Shown here: positions 49,891 to 60,665 of the stretch, piece by piece
Position numbering within the stretch: the first letter of the stretch is position 1
Layout: each line of letters starts with the position of its first letter
NCBI GenBank assembly: GCA_947632375.1
Contig: CANRPF010000002.1
Coordinates: 55,917-119,916 of the forward strand
Length of the DNA stretch: 64,000 bases
Reading direction: 5' to 3'
Source: an uncultured Bacilli bacterium
GTDB taxonomy: Bacteria > Bacillota_I > Bacilli_A > RF39 > UBA660
Translations under genes and position numbers: made by a program
The notes under the pieces: generated by a model
Seen by the model: the letters and a program-made list of their open reading frames with translations, nothing else
The model's database searches: none
What the model was told of the DNA's origin: nothing

Positions 49891-52249
49891 ATATATTTTC
49901 ATCAGAGAAATTACAAGTATAACCATCATTTAAGAAGTCTTTTGCTAATTCATATTTAGAAACATATTTCATATTTAAACTATTACTTAAAGCATTATTA
50001 AAATCTTTAGTAACTTTAAATATTAAAGAAAATTCATCATCTTCTTCCTCAGTACGTACTTTAAAATATTTTAATTGTTTTTCATATGTAGCTTGCATAA
50101 TATATATAATTCCAGAAACTATACTTTTAGAAAAATCATAAACTTCTTTATCTTCTTCATAATTTTTAATCTTAAGAGTAGCTTTTAAATACATATCATT
50201 TATTTTATCAGATTTATCATAAGATATTTTTATTTGAGTTATAGTACTATATTCAGAATCATCTTCTACCATATGACAAGATAAATAATTAGAATTATTT
50301 ACTAAATCTTCAAGTTTTTTAATATTTAAATCACTTGCTGTTATAGTAGGTGTTTTAGTACCATTATCAACTAATTCATAACTATATGTTAAATTATCTA
50401 AAGATGAATTTATGATAACAAAAACGGCTTCATCATAAGCATCAAACTCTTCTGGATTAACAACAAATTCTTTATTTAAAGTATATTCATAAACTTTATT
50501 ATATGAATTGCTACTTTTTAAAAATATTAATAACGTTAAATCCTTAGATGAACCATTAAAAGTTAATTGAGCTTTTTCTTCATAATCTTTAGGATTAATA
50601 TAATAATAATGCATACTAGAATAATTTATTTTTTCATTTTTACTACTTTTTTCTAAGTTAATATCTTTGTGATTTTTAGGTATAACAGTTAATATTTCGC
50701 CTGATTTATTCATATAGCTGGATTTTAATAATTTATTTTTGAAATCTTGTTTAAGATTACTTTCTGCAGTTTTAATAAATACATCTTTATATTTATCACC
50801 TGCTTCATCATATAAATATTGTAATGGAGTTTCTGTCTTTAAAGATTCTATCCAATTATTTATTCCATTTTTTATTATATCTGAATAATTATTTGCAAAA
50901 ACAAATGCACCATAACCTCCACCTTGTTCTCCATATTTTAACTCACCTACTTTATCTATACTAGACTCAGTATCCTCACTATACATAGATGCGTGGGAAT
51001 TTAATATAGTAGTTGAATTATTCATAGATAATATTTGTGATGCTGCTAAATCAGCCACTGTCTCTAAAGTAAAATTGCCACTTTTACATGCTTTGTACTT
51101 GCCTTCTCCACAAATATATCTTTGATAATGATGGAATAATTCATGAGCCAATACAATTTTTGTATCATCAAAATCATCTAATGTAGAGCTAACTACGAAA
51201 AATGGAAAAGCATATGCTGATGCGGTAATAAGTGATGTAGCATCGTCTGAAAATAAAGGCAAAATATGTGATATTCTCTCTAAGAGATATTCGTATGGAG
51301 TATAAAATCCTAAAGCACTAGTATTTTCAACGTCAGTATCTACTATATAAACAGGCATTGCAGTATCAAGATATTTTGAATCTATTTGATTTAACATCAA
51401 TAATCTAGTAGCTTTTTCCCATGCCGGACCGATTATTTGGATTCCATTTGACATATGAGCATCATACTTAAAATCTAAATCATATTTAGTTTTATATGTT
51501 GATACTATATTTTCTAAAAAGCTAGCGATTTCTAAAGCAGTATCTTTCTTTATTGCATTCTTCCCTTTAGTTGAATAATATACTAAAAAGTGTTTGTTTT
51601 CAGAAAGAATTACACTATTAAGACTACTAACATCATGAGTATTTTCTAAATATTTAATTTGATTTTTTTCATTTTTAGAATTTAAATTTGAAGCATTTTC
51701 TTCACTTTCTTCATCTACATCCCAAACAACATCTCCTAATGTTAACTTATTAAATAAATAAATCTTAGTTTCATCTGATAACTTATCATATAATTCTTCT
51801 ATTTTTTCCATTAAATAGTGAGGCTCATTATATAGTTTGCTTGCATTATTATATTTTTCTTTAACTTTACTTGAATCATAAAGCGAATAAGCTATTTGTA
51901 AAATATATTCATCACTAGATATAAGATTATTATTATAATCACTTTCTAATTTATTTTCTTCTTGTTCTATATCTAATCCTTTAGAAACATTATCTGTTAT
52001 AACTTCAAAGTCTTCTATATCCTTAAAAGGATCTTCAAAGTTATCATCTTCTTTTTTACTAAATATAGATATTACTATAACTGCTATTATTATAACTAAT
52101 ATAATTCCTAAAATTATAAATATTATACTTTTATTCTTCTTTTTTTGAACCGGTAAATTGTTAGTAGAAACATTATTTAATTTATTACCACAATTACCAC
52201 AAAATTCAGAACCACTAGCATTAATAAAACCGCAATTTGAGCATTTCAT
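49889..52249 (-). CDS. Zinc-ribbon, TM-anchored protein with a putative HExxH metallopeptidase domain
   Basis: CSNCGFINASGSEFCGNCG zinc ribbon, one TM helix, AHELFHHYQRY...ETVADLAA. Confidence 0.65.
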   Translation of the reverse strand: MKCSNCGFINASGSEFCGNCGNKLNNVSTNNLPVQKKKNKSIIFIILGIILVIIIAVIVISIFSKKEDDNFEDPFKDIEDFEVITDNVSKGLDIEQEENKLESDYNNNLISSDEYILQIAYSLYDSSKVKEKYNNASKLYNEPHYLMEKIEELYDKLSDETKIYLFNKLTLGDVVWDVDEESEENASNLNSKNEKNQIKYLENTHDVSSLNSVILSENKHFLVYYSTKGKNAIKKDTALEIASFLENIVSTYKTKYDLDFKYDAHMSNGIQIIGPAWEKATRLLMLNQIDSKYLDTAMPVYIVDTDVENTSALGFYTPYEYLLERISHILPLFSDDATSLITASAYAFPFFVVSSTLDDFDDTKIVLAHELFHHYQRYICGEGKYKACKSGNFTLETVADLAASQILSMNNSTTILNSHASMYSEDTESSIDKVGELKYGEQGGGYGAFVFANNYSDIIKNGINNWIESLKTETPLQYLYDEAGDKYKDVFIKTAESNLKQDFKNKLLKSSYMNKSGEILTVIPKNHKDINLEKSSKNEKINYSSMHYYYINPKDYEEKAQLTFNGSSKDLTLLIFLKSSNSYNKVYEYTLNKEFVVNPEEFDAYDEAVFVIINSSLDNLTYSYELVDNGTKTPTITASDLNIKKLEDLVNNSNYLSCHMVEDDSEYSTITQIKISYDKSDKINDMYLKATLKIKNYEEDKEVYDFSKSIVSGIIYIMQATYEKQLKYFKVRTEEEDDEFSLIFKVTKDFNNALSNSLNMKYVSKYELAKDFLNDGYTCNFSDENI

Positions 52250-52379
52250 ATTATACCTCTTCCTATTATTTACATTATCACATAATATATTTTTATAAAA
52301 ATTATATTTTGTATTTTAAATGTAAAATGATATAATAAACGTAGTGTAAAAAGGGTAAATTATCAATTCGGGAGGAAAT

Positions 52380-53582
52380 ATGGAAAGAACAAAAATTAAA
52401 GTTGGTATTTTGCCTAACCAATTTTTAAAAGAAAATGGAACTTTTGACAAAGAAGCGGCAATTAATTTAGCTGGGAAAATAGCTGGTGTATGTTACGATC
52501 CAGAAGGTTTTTATCATCTTCAAGATGAACCAGAAGAAAAAACAAAACGTAGAGTCAATATGACTCTTATTAATGGTCATCACTCTGTGTATGACCATAT
52601 ACAAATAAGTTTTAATTTACAAAACATACCTAAAATATTAGCGATGATATTAAATAATGAGCATCAATATACAACAAGTGAAAAATCAGCAAGATATACT
52701 CCTATAGTAAGAAAAGAAGGCTCTATTATATCAGAACAAGAAGAAAGACTATATAATAAATGGATTAATATATTTACAATAAAAATAAAAGAAAAATATG
52801 GTAATGTTTATAGTGATACTAAAATAAAAAAATTAGCTCAAGAAAACGCAAGATATTTAATAACAATATTCATGCCAACAGAGATGATTTATACTACTTC
52901 ATTAAGACAAATTAACTATATAGCTTCTTGGATTAAAGATTATATTGAAAATGCTAATATGAATAATACTTTAGAAAAACAATTATCTATTAGTATGAAA
53001 GAATTTTTAGAAGCATTAAATGATTTAAATGTACTTGAAAGTAATTTAATGAGAAATGAAAAATATAGAAAATTATCTATATTTGGTCATGATTTAGATA
53101 AAAAAGAAGAATACTTTGGAGATGTTTACTCTACTATATATAAGGGTTCATTTGCACAATATGCTCAGGCTCATAGACATAGAACATTAGATTATCAATT
53201 AGAACTTTTAAAAAACAAGGAATATTTTATACCACCAATAATAGAAGATGATAAAGCTTTAGTCGATGAATGGCTTGGTGATATGCAATTAGTTAAAGAT
53301 ATAACTCCTGTAGGAGAACTTGTACAAATTAGTGAAAATGGAAAATATGAAGACTTTATTTTAAAATGTAAAGAAAGATTATGTTCTTCAGCTCAACTTG
53401 AAATTATGTTACAAACTAGAAATACTTTATTAAAATATAAAAAAGCTTTAGAAGATAAAAATAGTCCACTTGCTAAAGATATTGAAAAATATTCACATGG
53501 TGCAAGATGTACTTTTCCAGATTTTGATTGTTCATCAGATTGTTGTTTTAAAGAAGGAAAAACATTAACAAGAAGAATATAA
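52380..53582 (+). CDS. ThyX-like (flavin-dependent thymidylate synthase-like) protein, divergent
   Basis: GHHSVYDHIQISFNLQNIPKILAMILNNEHQYTTSEKSARYTP and AQAHRHRTLDYQLELL; tmk directly downstream. Confidence 0.7.
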   Translation: MERTKIKVGILPNQFLKENGTFDKEAAINLAGKIAGVCYDPEGFYHLQDEPEEKTKRRVNMTLINGHHSVYDHIQISFNLQNIPKILAMILNNEHQYTTSEKSARYTPIVRKEGSIISEQEERLYNKWINIFTIKIKEKYGNVYSDTKIKKLAQENARYLITIFMPTEMIYTTSLRQINYIASWIKDYIENANMNNTLEKQLSISMKEFLEALNDLNVLESNLMRNEKYRKLSIFGHDLDKKEEYFGDVYSTIYKGSFAQYAQAHRHRTLDYQLELLKNKEYFIPPIIEDDKALVDEWLGDMQLVKDITPVGELVQISENGKYEDFILKCKERLCSSAQLEIMLQTRNTLLKYKKALEDKNSPLAKDIEKYSHGARCTFPDFDCSSDCCFKEGKTLTRRI

Positions 53583-53583
53583 T

Positions 53584-54261
53584 ATGGAAAAAGGTAAACT
53601 AATTGTTATTGAAGGTGCTTGTGATGGTATTGGAAAATCTACACAATATGAATTATTACGTAATCATTTAAAATGTGATGGATTAAAAATTGCAAACCAT
53701 CATTTTCCTACGTATAATACATATCAAGGTGCACCTGTTGAAAAATACTTAGATGGAGAATTTGGTAAACCAAGTGAATTATCACCCTATTTTATAAATA
53801 GTTTATATGCTATTGATAGAGCTATAACTTGGTATATTTCTTTAAAGAAATTATATGAACAAGGAAAAATAATCTTATTAGATAGATATACTACTTCAAG
53901 TCTTATATATCAATCAGCACTAATTGAAAATGTAGACCAAAAGAAAAAATTTATCGATTATGTTATGGATTTTGAATATAGCAAATTAGGTATTAAAGAA
54001 CCTGATGATATTATTTTCTTACACGCACCATTTGATTTAATTACAGAGATAAGAAAAGCTAGAAAACAAAATGAAGGTATAACAAACGATATACATGAAA
54101 GTGATTTAGAATTTATGAAGAAAGTTTATAATAATGCTATGTTTTTAGCTGAATACTTATCTTGGAATAAAGTTCAATGCAACGACGGAAATCAAATGAG
54201 ACCAATAGACGACATTCATAATGAAGTATATAGTTTAGTAAAACGAAAAAAGGAGCATTAG
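53584..54261 (+). CDS. tmk: Thymidylate kinase-like protein
   Basis: KLIVIEGACDGIGKSTQYELL P-loop, LLDRYTTSSLIYQSA. Confidence 0.88.
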   Translation: MEKGKLIVIEGACDGIGKSTQYELLRNHLKCDGLKIANHHFPTYNTYQGAPVEKYLDGEFGKPSELSPYFINSLYAIDRAITWYISLKKLYEQGKIILLDRYTTSSLIYQSALIENVDQKKKFIDYVMDFEYSKLGIKEPDDIIFLHAPFDLITEIRKARKQNEGITNDIHESDLEFMKKVYNNAMFLAEYLSWNKVQCNDGNQMRPIDDIHNEVYSLVKRKKEH

Positions 54262-54277
54262 CTCTTTTTTTCGTTTG
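54242..54277. terminator. Rho-independent terminator
   Basis: AACGAAAAAAGGAGC-ATTA-GCTCTTTTTTTCGTT. Confidence 0.75.
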
Positions 54278-54286
54278 TAGGAAGAA

Positions 54287-54946
54287 TCATATTTTTTGTT
54301 TTTTTATAACATTAGGACAAGTTGAAATTGCTCTTTGCGCTAATCCCAATTCATTATCGTTATTGTAACCTGCAACATATACTAAATTATTTTCAAATTT
54401 TATATTTAATGGTCTACCCATTATCCAATTTATAGTAATTACTCCATCACTATCCAGCTTACCATATTGCTCAAAATACATACTAGCGATTTCTTTAGTC
54501 CATGTCATTGGATTATATTGCGCAAATCCCATTCCTATAGGCGTACTAGCATTATATAATGCTGCTAACACTTCATTTCTATCTTTATTAGATATATCAA
54601 TAACATCTTTATAAACCTCGTTGTATCCATAATCAACATCAGGCAAATCTTCTTGAGTTAGCCCTAATACTAAAGCATTATATTTTTTTCTAAATTCATG
54701 AGCGAATTCATTAGAAACAAATTTTCTAATCGGATAATAAATAATCGCTATATAAGGAACAATATTTTTGCCTTCTCTTTCTTCTTCCTGTAATATTATT
54801 TTAAATGCCAATACTAACGTATCAACATCAACTTTATTTGGAATCATTTGTGATAATTTATAGTAAAACTCACTTTCTGGACTAGATCTATCAACTGAAC
54901 CAGATAATGATTCAATGCATTCTTTAGCATTTTCAAAATATAACAT
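54287..54946 (-). CDS. Hypothetical protein
   Basis: Intact ORF. Confidence 0.45.
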   Translation of the reverse strand: MLYFENAKECIESLSGSVDRSSPESEFYYKLSQMIPNKVDVDTLVLAFKIILQEEEREGKNIVPYIAIIYYPIRKFVSNEFAHEFRKKYNALVLGLTQEDLPDVDYGYNEVYKDVIDISNKDRNEVLAALYNASTPIGMGFAQYNPMTWTKEIASMYFEQYGKLDSDGVITINWIMGRPLNIKFENNLVYVAGYNNDNELGLAQRAISTCPNVIKKQKI

Positions 54947-54949
54947 ATA

Positions 54950-57808
54950 TTAACTCCTATCTTTTTTATTAGTTAGCATTAATTTTTTTATTCCTGGTAT
55001 ATTACTTTCAAATATATTTAAATTAGAATTATTATATTTTGATAAATATTCATTATATTCATCTATTGTTTCGTCATCAAATTTTGCTATTCCATTTTCC
55101 ATAGCACCTTTTTTATTTATTAAAATATACCATCCATCACCAGATATAATATTAGAATAATCATCAATATTTATTGGATTTTTTTCACCATTAACTTGAT
55201 ATCTTAATGAATTTATATTAAAAATAACTTCATCTAATATATCTGCATTTACACTATTTTTATTCTTTATAGAAACAACTTTTTTTCTTTTATCTTTATA
55301 TTGCATTCTAACTGTTCCATATCTTGGATTTTCTGGCATATTACCTGTTAAAATTTGCTGTACATTTGAATCATATACATATACATCATTTTCTAAAGGC
55401 ATTGCAACATCTCCCTGTACATATTCTAGTTTATCAAATGCATAATCTGATTTACCAACTGTTACAACTTTAACTCTTTCTTGAATATCTTCATTTTCTT
55501 TTGAAATGTTAAATATATCATTAGCAGCTTTTTTATAAACATCCACTAACTTTATATCATCTTTATACATTCCATGAATAGGACTTCCTGCCTCAACACT
55601 ATCAAAACAAATTACATCACCATTACGCCAAACCCAACTTTGTGTTAAAAATTGTCCTTTATAATAAACTACAAAAGTTCTACCATTTTTTGATTGCATT
55701 GAATGTTTAAGAGATAAGTGAGATATTCCATCAACAACAAAACAACAATGAGATAAGTACCCTACTGCAACAGCCATTGGATCATTTAAATCTAATATTT
55801 TATATGTAAAATCTCCTAACTCTCCTTCAACTTGTGGTATAGATGAATAAGTTCTTCTTCTTGCATCTTTACATAATTCAATAGCTTTTTTTAATAAATC
55901 TACATTTGTTGTATTCATTTCCAATAAAGCTTGTTTAAATTGTAGTTCATCTGGATTTAATTTTATAGGTAATTCAATATCTTCAAAATGTTTTATAATT
56001 CTTTTAGTAGTTAAAATTCCATTACATGCTTTTTTTACTTCTGAAAACGAATTACAAAATTCAGTAAAATATTTTTCAAATTCAGGTATACTTCTATTTA
56101 TCATTTTATTAATTATAGAATTATCATCTCTTAACAAACCATATCCAAAAAGATAATTAACTAATTCTTCATTAATATTAGAAGTACCATCTTCATTAAC
56201 AGAAATATCTGCATATTTTAATCCATCAAATAAATATTCCATTCTATTACCTTGCATATCTGATTCTAATAAATATTTAGCTTTATCTCTACCAAAATAT
56301 AATAATAGTTGTAAACCCATTCTTTCTATAAATGACAAATTATCTGTTCTAGTATTATTTCTATTTATTATATTTTTCCATTTTATAATAGGATTTATAT
56401 TTAATTTAGCTACTTGCTCATCCGTTAAAAAACTTGTAATATAATCTGCATTATCTATTAATTTACCAGCTTTTGTTAAATAAATTAATCCTTTATAAGT
56501 TTTAGTTGTATATAATTTAGCAAAAGGAAATGTACCTTTAGTTAATCTATAAAATACTCCATTTAATGATATATCTTTTGTATAAGTTCCATCTTTTTTT
56601 ACTCTATTTAATAATTCATTAGAAAACTTTTCTCTTAATTCTAAAAATAATGGGTTTTTATCATTAATTATATTATTTTTTAATAACTTACCACAAGCTA
56701 TAATAGCTTCTATATAATCATCAAAAATCAATTTTGTTTTATCACTTTTTCCTATATTTTTAACTAAAGTTTCAAACTCTTCTAATGTATAATCTTTATT
56801 ATTACACTTTTCTTGAAATCTATTAATAATTTCAATTAATGTTTCATCATTTATATATTTAGATAAATCCATATTAGAATAAGCAATATCTAAAAACTCT
56901 AATACTATATCTACTGTAAATTCATTAACTTTATAAACTACTTTATCATCAAATAATTTTAAAGTTTCTTCTATTCCAATTTGGTGAAATTTATCTTTAA
57001 ATAATTTTACTAATTCAATATTAGATAGAAAAATTTCATTTTGCAAATAACTATCTCTTAAATACTTATATCTAGTAATTAATAATTCAAATCTAGGTAT
57101 AGAACACTTGTTAATTTTATCAGAATATAGTGAAAAAAACTTAGTTAATGTAGAAAGTTCATTAGAATTTAATAGTATAAATTGAACTAATTCATCAGCA
57201 GATACTTTTGATAATCTATCTTGTTCTTTTTCAAGACGTTTAATTAATTCTTTTTCTTCTAAATCTTCTAGCTCTAATAATATATCATCTTCTATATGTT
57301 TAAAAATTTTTTTTAATTTTAATCGAGCTTCTTCACTTACAGAATAATAAAAACTATAAAACATTTTATCTTCTACTTTTATAAATCTATTATATTTATC
57401 AATAGCAAGTAATTGTAAGTTATCAGGTAAATTAATAATACAAGTTTCAATTAAAGAAGAAGGAAATTCTTTGCAATAATTATTTAGTAAAGCCATAATA
57501 TTTTCTGAATCTAACTGTCCAATAGTTTCAATCCAAATTATCATTGGATAATCTTTCATTTTTTCGAAAGCTATTTTACTAAATGGAGAACGAGACTTAA
57601 CCATAAGTGCTAAACACATAAAAGATTCTTCAATAACTTCTTTTTTTATTTGTTTACGTACATTAATTTTTTGAGTTAAAATATCCATTACTCGTTGTTG
57701 ATCAGCAAAACTTTTAAATTGTTCATTATTTTCATATTCTTCTAATACTTTTATTGCCTTATGAGTTGGTAATCTTAGTATTTTATTTAATAAAATTTCA
57801 TATTTCAT
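54950..57808 (-). CDS. Large uncharacterised protein with a PcfJ-like C-terminal region
   Basis: VGYLSHCCFVVDGISHLSLKHSMQSKNGRTFVVYYKGQFLTQSWVWRNGDVICFDSVE. Confidence 0.5.
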   Translation of the reverse strand: MKYEILLNKILRLPTHKAIKVLEEYENNEQFKSFADQQRVMDILTQKINVRKQIKKEVIEESFMCLALMVKSRSPFSKIAFEKMKDYPMIIWIETIGQLDSENIMALLNNYCKEFPSSLIETCIINLPDNLQLLAIDKYNRFIKVEDKMFYSFYYSVSEEARLKLKKIFKHIEDDILLELEDLEEKELIKRLEKEQDRLSKVSADELVQFILLNSNELSTLTKFFSLYSDKINKCSIPRFELLITRYKYLRDSYLQNEIFLSNIELVKLFKDKFHQIGIEETLKLFDDKVVYKVNEFTVDIVLEFLDIAYSNMDLSKYINDETLIEIINRFQEKCNNKDYTLEEFETLVKNIGKSDKTKLIFDDYIEAIIACGKLLKNNIINDKNPLFLELREKFSNELLNRVKKDGTYTKDISLNGVFYRLTKGTFPFAKLYTTKTYKGLIYLTKAGKLIDNADYITSFLTDEQVAKLNINPIIKWKNIINRNNTRTDNLSFIERMGLQLLLYFGRDKAKYLLESDMQGNRMEYLFDGLKYADISVNEDGTSNINEELVNYLFGYGLLRDDNSIINKMINRSIPEFEKYFTEFCNSFSEVKKACNGILTTKRIIKHFEDIELPIKLNPDELQFKQALLEMNTTNVDLLKKAIELCKDARRRTYSSIPQVEGELGDFTYKILDLNDPMAVAVGYLSHCCFVVDGISHLSLKHSMQSKNGRTFVVYYKGQFLTQSWVWRNGDVICFDSVEAGSPIHGMYKDDIKLVDVYKKAANDIFNISKENEDIQERVKVVTVGKSDYAFDKLEYVQGDVAMPLENDVYVYDSNVQQILTGNMPENPRYGTVRMQYKDKRKKVVSIKNKNSVNADILDEVIFNINSLRYQVNGEKNPINIDDYSNIISGDGWYILINKKGAMENGIAKFDDETIDEYNEYLSKYNNSNLNIFESNIPGIKKLMLTNKKDRS

Positions 57809-57877
57809 AAAAAATCCCCTACTAATTGGTTGATATATTAACACAAACTCAAAAAAAATACAATTAAAATACTCGAA

Positions 57878-58450
57878 CTAAGTCCGAGTATCATTATTAA
57901 TATTTTTTAATATTTTCATAACCTCTTCATAAACTTCTAATTCTTTTTTATCTACATTATCATTATTAAATGGAGATACAAAGTCATCAATTTCTGATAA
58001 AACTAAATCTATATTATTTTTATTAACTTTATCCTTAATAATTTCTAAACAAGTATTTCTATATCCTCTTATAGCACAACCTGCTAATGATTTATAATAA
58101 GAAACTTCTGGTAAATTTGATTTTTTATATAAATCTAATGCAATATCATCAGTTATTTTTCTAGGATTATGTAAAATAATCTTATTGCTTCTAAATACTC
58201 CATGAGGAGCGGATTTGCTTGGACAATCAATAACTATAGCATCATTTGGAATTTCTACATCATATAATGTATCTCCCCTTATTAGCCATCTTAATATCTT
58301 ATCTTCTGTACTAAAATTAAATCCACCCATTAATTTTGGATCTTGTTCTTTTGGATTAAAATTATTTGCAATATTTAATTCATCAATTTTATATTCAAAA
58401 TTACTTGCACCAGATGATGTTCCAAACATAACTTTTAAATATTTATTCAT
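57878..58450 (-). CDS. Hypothetical protein
   Basis: Intact ORF; IVIDCPSKSAPHGVFRSNKIIL. Confidence 0.45.
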   Translation of the reverse strand: MNKYLKVMFGTSSGASNFEYKIDELNIANNFNPKEQDPKLMGGFNFSTEDKILRWLIRGDTLYDVEIPNDAIVIDCPSKSAPHGVFRSNKIILHNPRKITDDIALDLYKKSNLPEVSYYKSLAGCAIRGYRNTCLEIIKDKVNKNNIDLVLSEIDDFVSPFNNDNVDKKELEVYEEVMKILKNINNDTRT

Positions 58451-58463
58451 AATCTTTATTAAA

Positions 58464-59603
58464 TTAACCCTTTAAATTATTTTTACTTTTTTCTAACTTT
58501 CTTTTTAATCTCAATTGTTTTACTTCTTCTTTTTTCAATTCTTCCGTATCAATTTGACTTGCTAAGACGTTAACTAATCTTTGATATAAAAGAGTTTCTT
58601 GAGGAGTATATTTAGAAATACAATAATTAGATGATAATTTTTTAATATCTTTTATTGATACAATATCTACAGGTTCATATTTGCTTGCTCTTGAAAAATA
58701 TTCAACATAACATTTTAAATACTCAGAACCACCACTTTTTATATATTCATCTATAAATTCATTTAAACCTGGATCTGAATAATCTATACCATATATCATT
58801 GGAATATCTATATTTCTTCCAAATTCTTTTGCAAATAAGAAAGCTCTACGAGGTCCAATTCTATTACCTCCCCTTTCAATTATTCTATACATAACACAAT
58901 TAAGCATTTCCTCTTTTTGATATTTCCATTTTTTTACATTATTAATTGTCTTTTCTAATTCATTATCACTTGGTAAAACAATACCTTTTCCTTTTAAATA
59001 TTTAACTACATCTTCTACATGCATATTTTCTATATCTTTATCTTTTATTTTAAAATTAGTATATCTATCTAATCCTTCTGATTCTAAAACAACTCCATTA
59101 GAAGTTAAATGTAAGTGAGCATTTCTATGATTAGGATCAATATATACTATAGTATTATATTTTGGTCTTTCTAAAAAATATCTCTCACTAGATGGTAAAG
59201 ATTTAATAAATGCATTAGTATTATAAAATTCAGCCCAATCTATAAGTCTTACTTCAGAATCTTCATCAAATTGTTCATTTATATATCTATTTTTATTAAA
59301 CATAATATCATCAATTTCACTATTTTCTTGATTAGAACCAGGCATTAATCTATTAATCTCATAATCAGGATATCTTAACTCATACCAAACGGCCATTTTT
59401 TCAATAAAATTTCTCATTTCTATCGGTTCATAATATTCACCAATATCAGTATATTCTCCTTTTATCATATTTTTAAAATACCAATTTATAAACTCATCAA
59501 CTTTATCATTCAACATAACAGGAATCTTTTTATTTTTTTCTTTTTCTAGTTTTAATAAATTTTCACGTATTAATTTTAGATTAACTTTTCCTTTTGATAA
59601 CAT
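58464..59603 (-). CDS. Hypothetical protein
   Basis: Intact ORF. Confidence 0.45.
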   Translation of the reverse strand: MLSKGKVNLKLIRENLLKLEKEKNKKIPVMLNDKVDEFINWYFKNMIKGEYTDIGEYYEPIEMRNFIEKMAVWYELRYPDYEINRLMPGSNQENSEIDDIMFNKNRYINEQFDEDSEVRLIDWAEFYNTNAFIKSLPSSERYFLERPKYNTIVYIDPNHRNAHLHLTSNGVVLESEGLDRYTNFKIKDKDIENMHVEDVVKYLKGKGIVLPSDNELEKTINNVKKWKYQKEEMLNCVMYRIIERGGNRIGPRRAFLFAKEFGRNIDIPMIYGIDYSDPGLNEFIDEYIKSGGSEYLKCYVEYFSRASKYEPVDIVSIKDIKKLSSNYCISKYTPQETLLYQRLVNVLASQIDTEELKKEEVKQLRLKRKLEKSKNNLKG

Positions 59604-59712
59604 AAAATAACCTCCATTAGTAAGATTATTTTAACATATTTTCTTATAAAGTTCAGCTATATTTATTGTTCTTTATTTTTATGATAAAATAGTTTATATA
59701 AATGGAGGTTTT

Positions 59713-60633
59713 ATGAAAAAGATAAAATATGAATATACACAAAGAATTCCAAGTCATTATGTAGGTAGTGATTGTATTCAAATAATGGTACCACAAATAA
59801 ATGGTGGAATAACCGTATTAAATTCAGACGAAATAATATATCACTATAGAAAAGATTCAACTTCTTTTATAAATAAATATGTTCAAGATGAAAGAAGAGA
59901 ACAATTTCCCTATTCCAATATACCTACTCATAAAAGTAGATTTAAAGGTAAAACAATTGAATATATAAATCAATTATTTGATTTTAATAGAGTTTATATT
60001 GAAATTGTAGATGGTTTAATTAAAGAAAATTATGCTATTAAAGATGGAAATGAAGCATTATTAGCAACAAAATTTATACTTCCTAATAAAGAACAAACAA
60101 GATATATGAATCGCAGCGAATTAGAAAAATTATTAAATTCTTCTAATGGTGGCGTTTATCATCAAAATGGTGGATACTTTCCAGATTTAACATTACCTAG
60201 CAATGAAAATATTTTAAATTGGTATAAAGATTTAATAATCAAAAGATTTGAAAATGAACAAAGATATGGAAATTATACTAATAAAACTTTAACTGAATAT
60301 TTTTATAAAGGACTTGATAAACTAACTATTGATGATATTCCAGCTAATATTTTTAGACTTAATAATATTATATTGGTTTTTGTTCAAGGAAACGAAATTA
60401 GTAGTATTAAATTAATTAATATAAAATTTATTAATAAAGATAGCTTTATAGTAGAATTTTATGATTACCCTATTACAATTTATAATTTAGATTACATGAA
60501 ACATTTAGAACAGACAAGTTCTAAAAGAACTCCTGAACCTAAAATTCCAAAATTACTAAATCCTAAAATTAATTCAGAAAATATTAAAAAAGAAAAAAAA
60601 TATATATTAAGTTTAATTGAAACAAATAAATAA
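59713..60633 (+). CDS. Uncharacterised protein, same family as 18661-19554 and 19570-20361
   Basis: QRIPSHYVGSDCIQIMVPQINGGITVLNSDEIIYHY...IKDGNEALLATKFIL. Confidence 0.55.
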   Translation: MKKIKYEYTQRIPSHYVGSDCIQIMVPQINGGITVLNSDEIIYHYRKDSTSFINKYVQDERREQFPYSNIPTHKSRFKGKTIEYINQLFDFNRVYIEIVDGLIKENYAIKDGNEALLATKFILPNKEQTRYMNRSELEKLLNSSNGGVYHQNGGYFPDLTLPSNENILNWYKDLIIKRFENEQRYGNYTNKTLTEYFYKGLDKLTIDDIPANIFRLNNIILVFVQGNEISSIKLINIKFINKDSFIVEFYDYPITIYNLDYMKHLEQTSSKRTPEPKIPKLLNPKINSENIKKEKKYILSLIETNK

Positions 60634-60665
60634 TTATCTTATTTAAAAGTTAGTAGGAGGATTAT

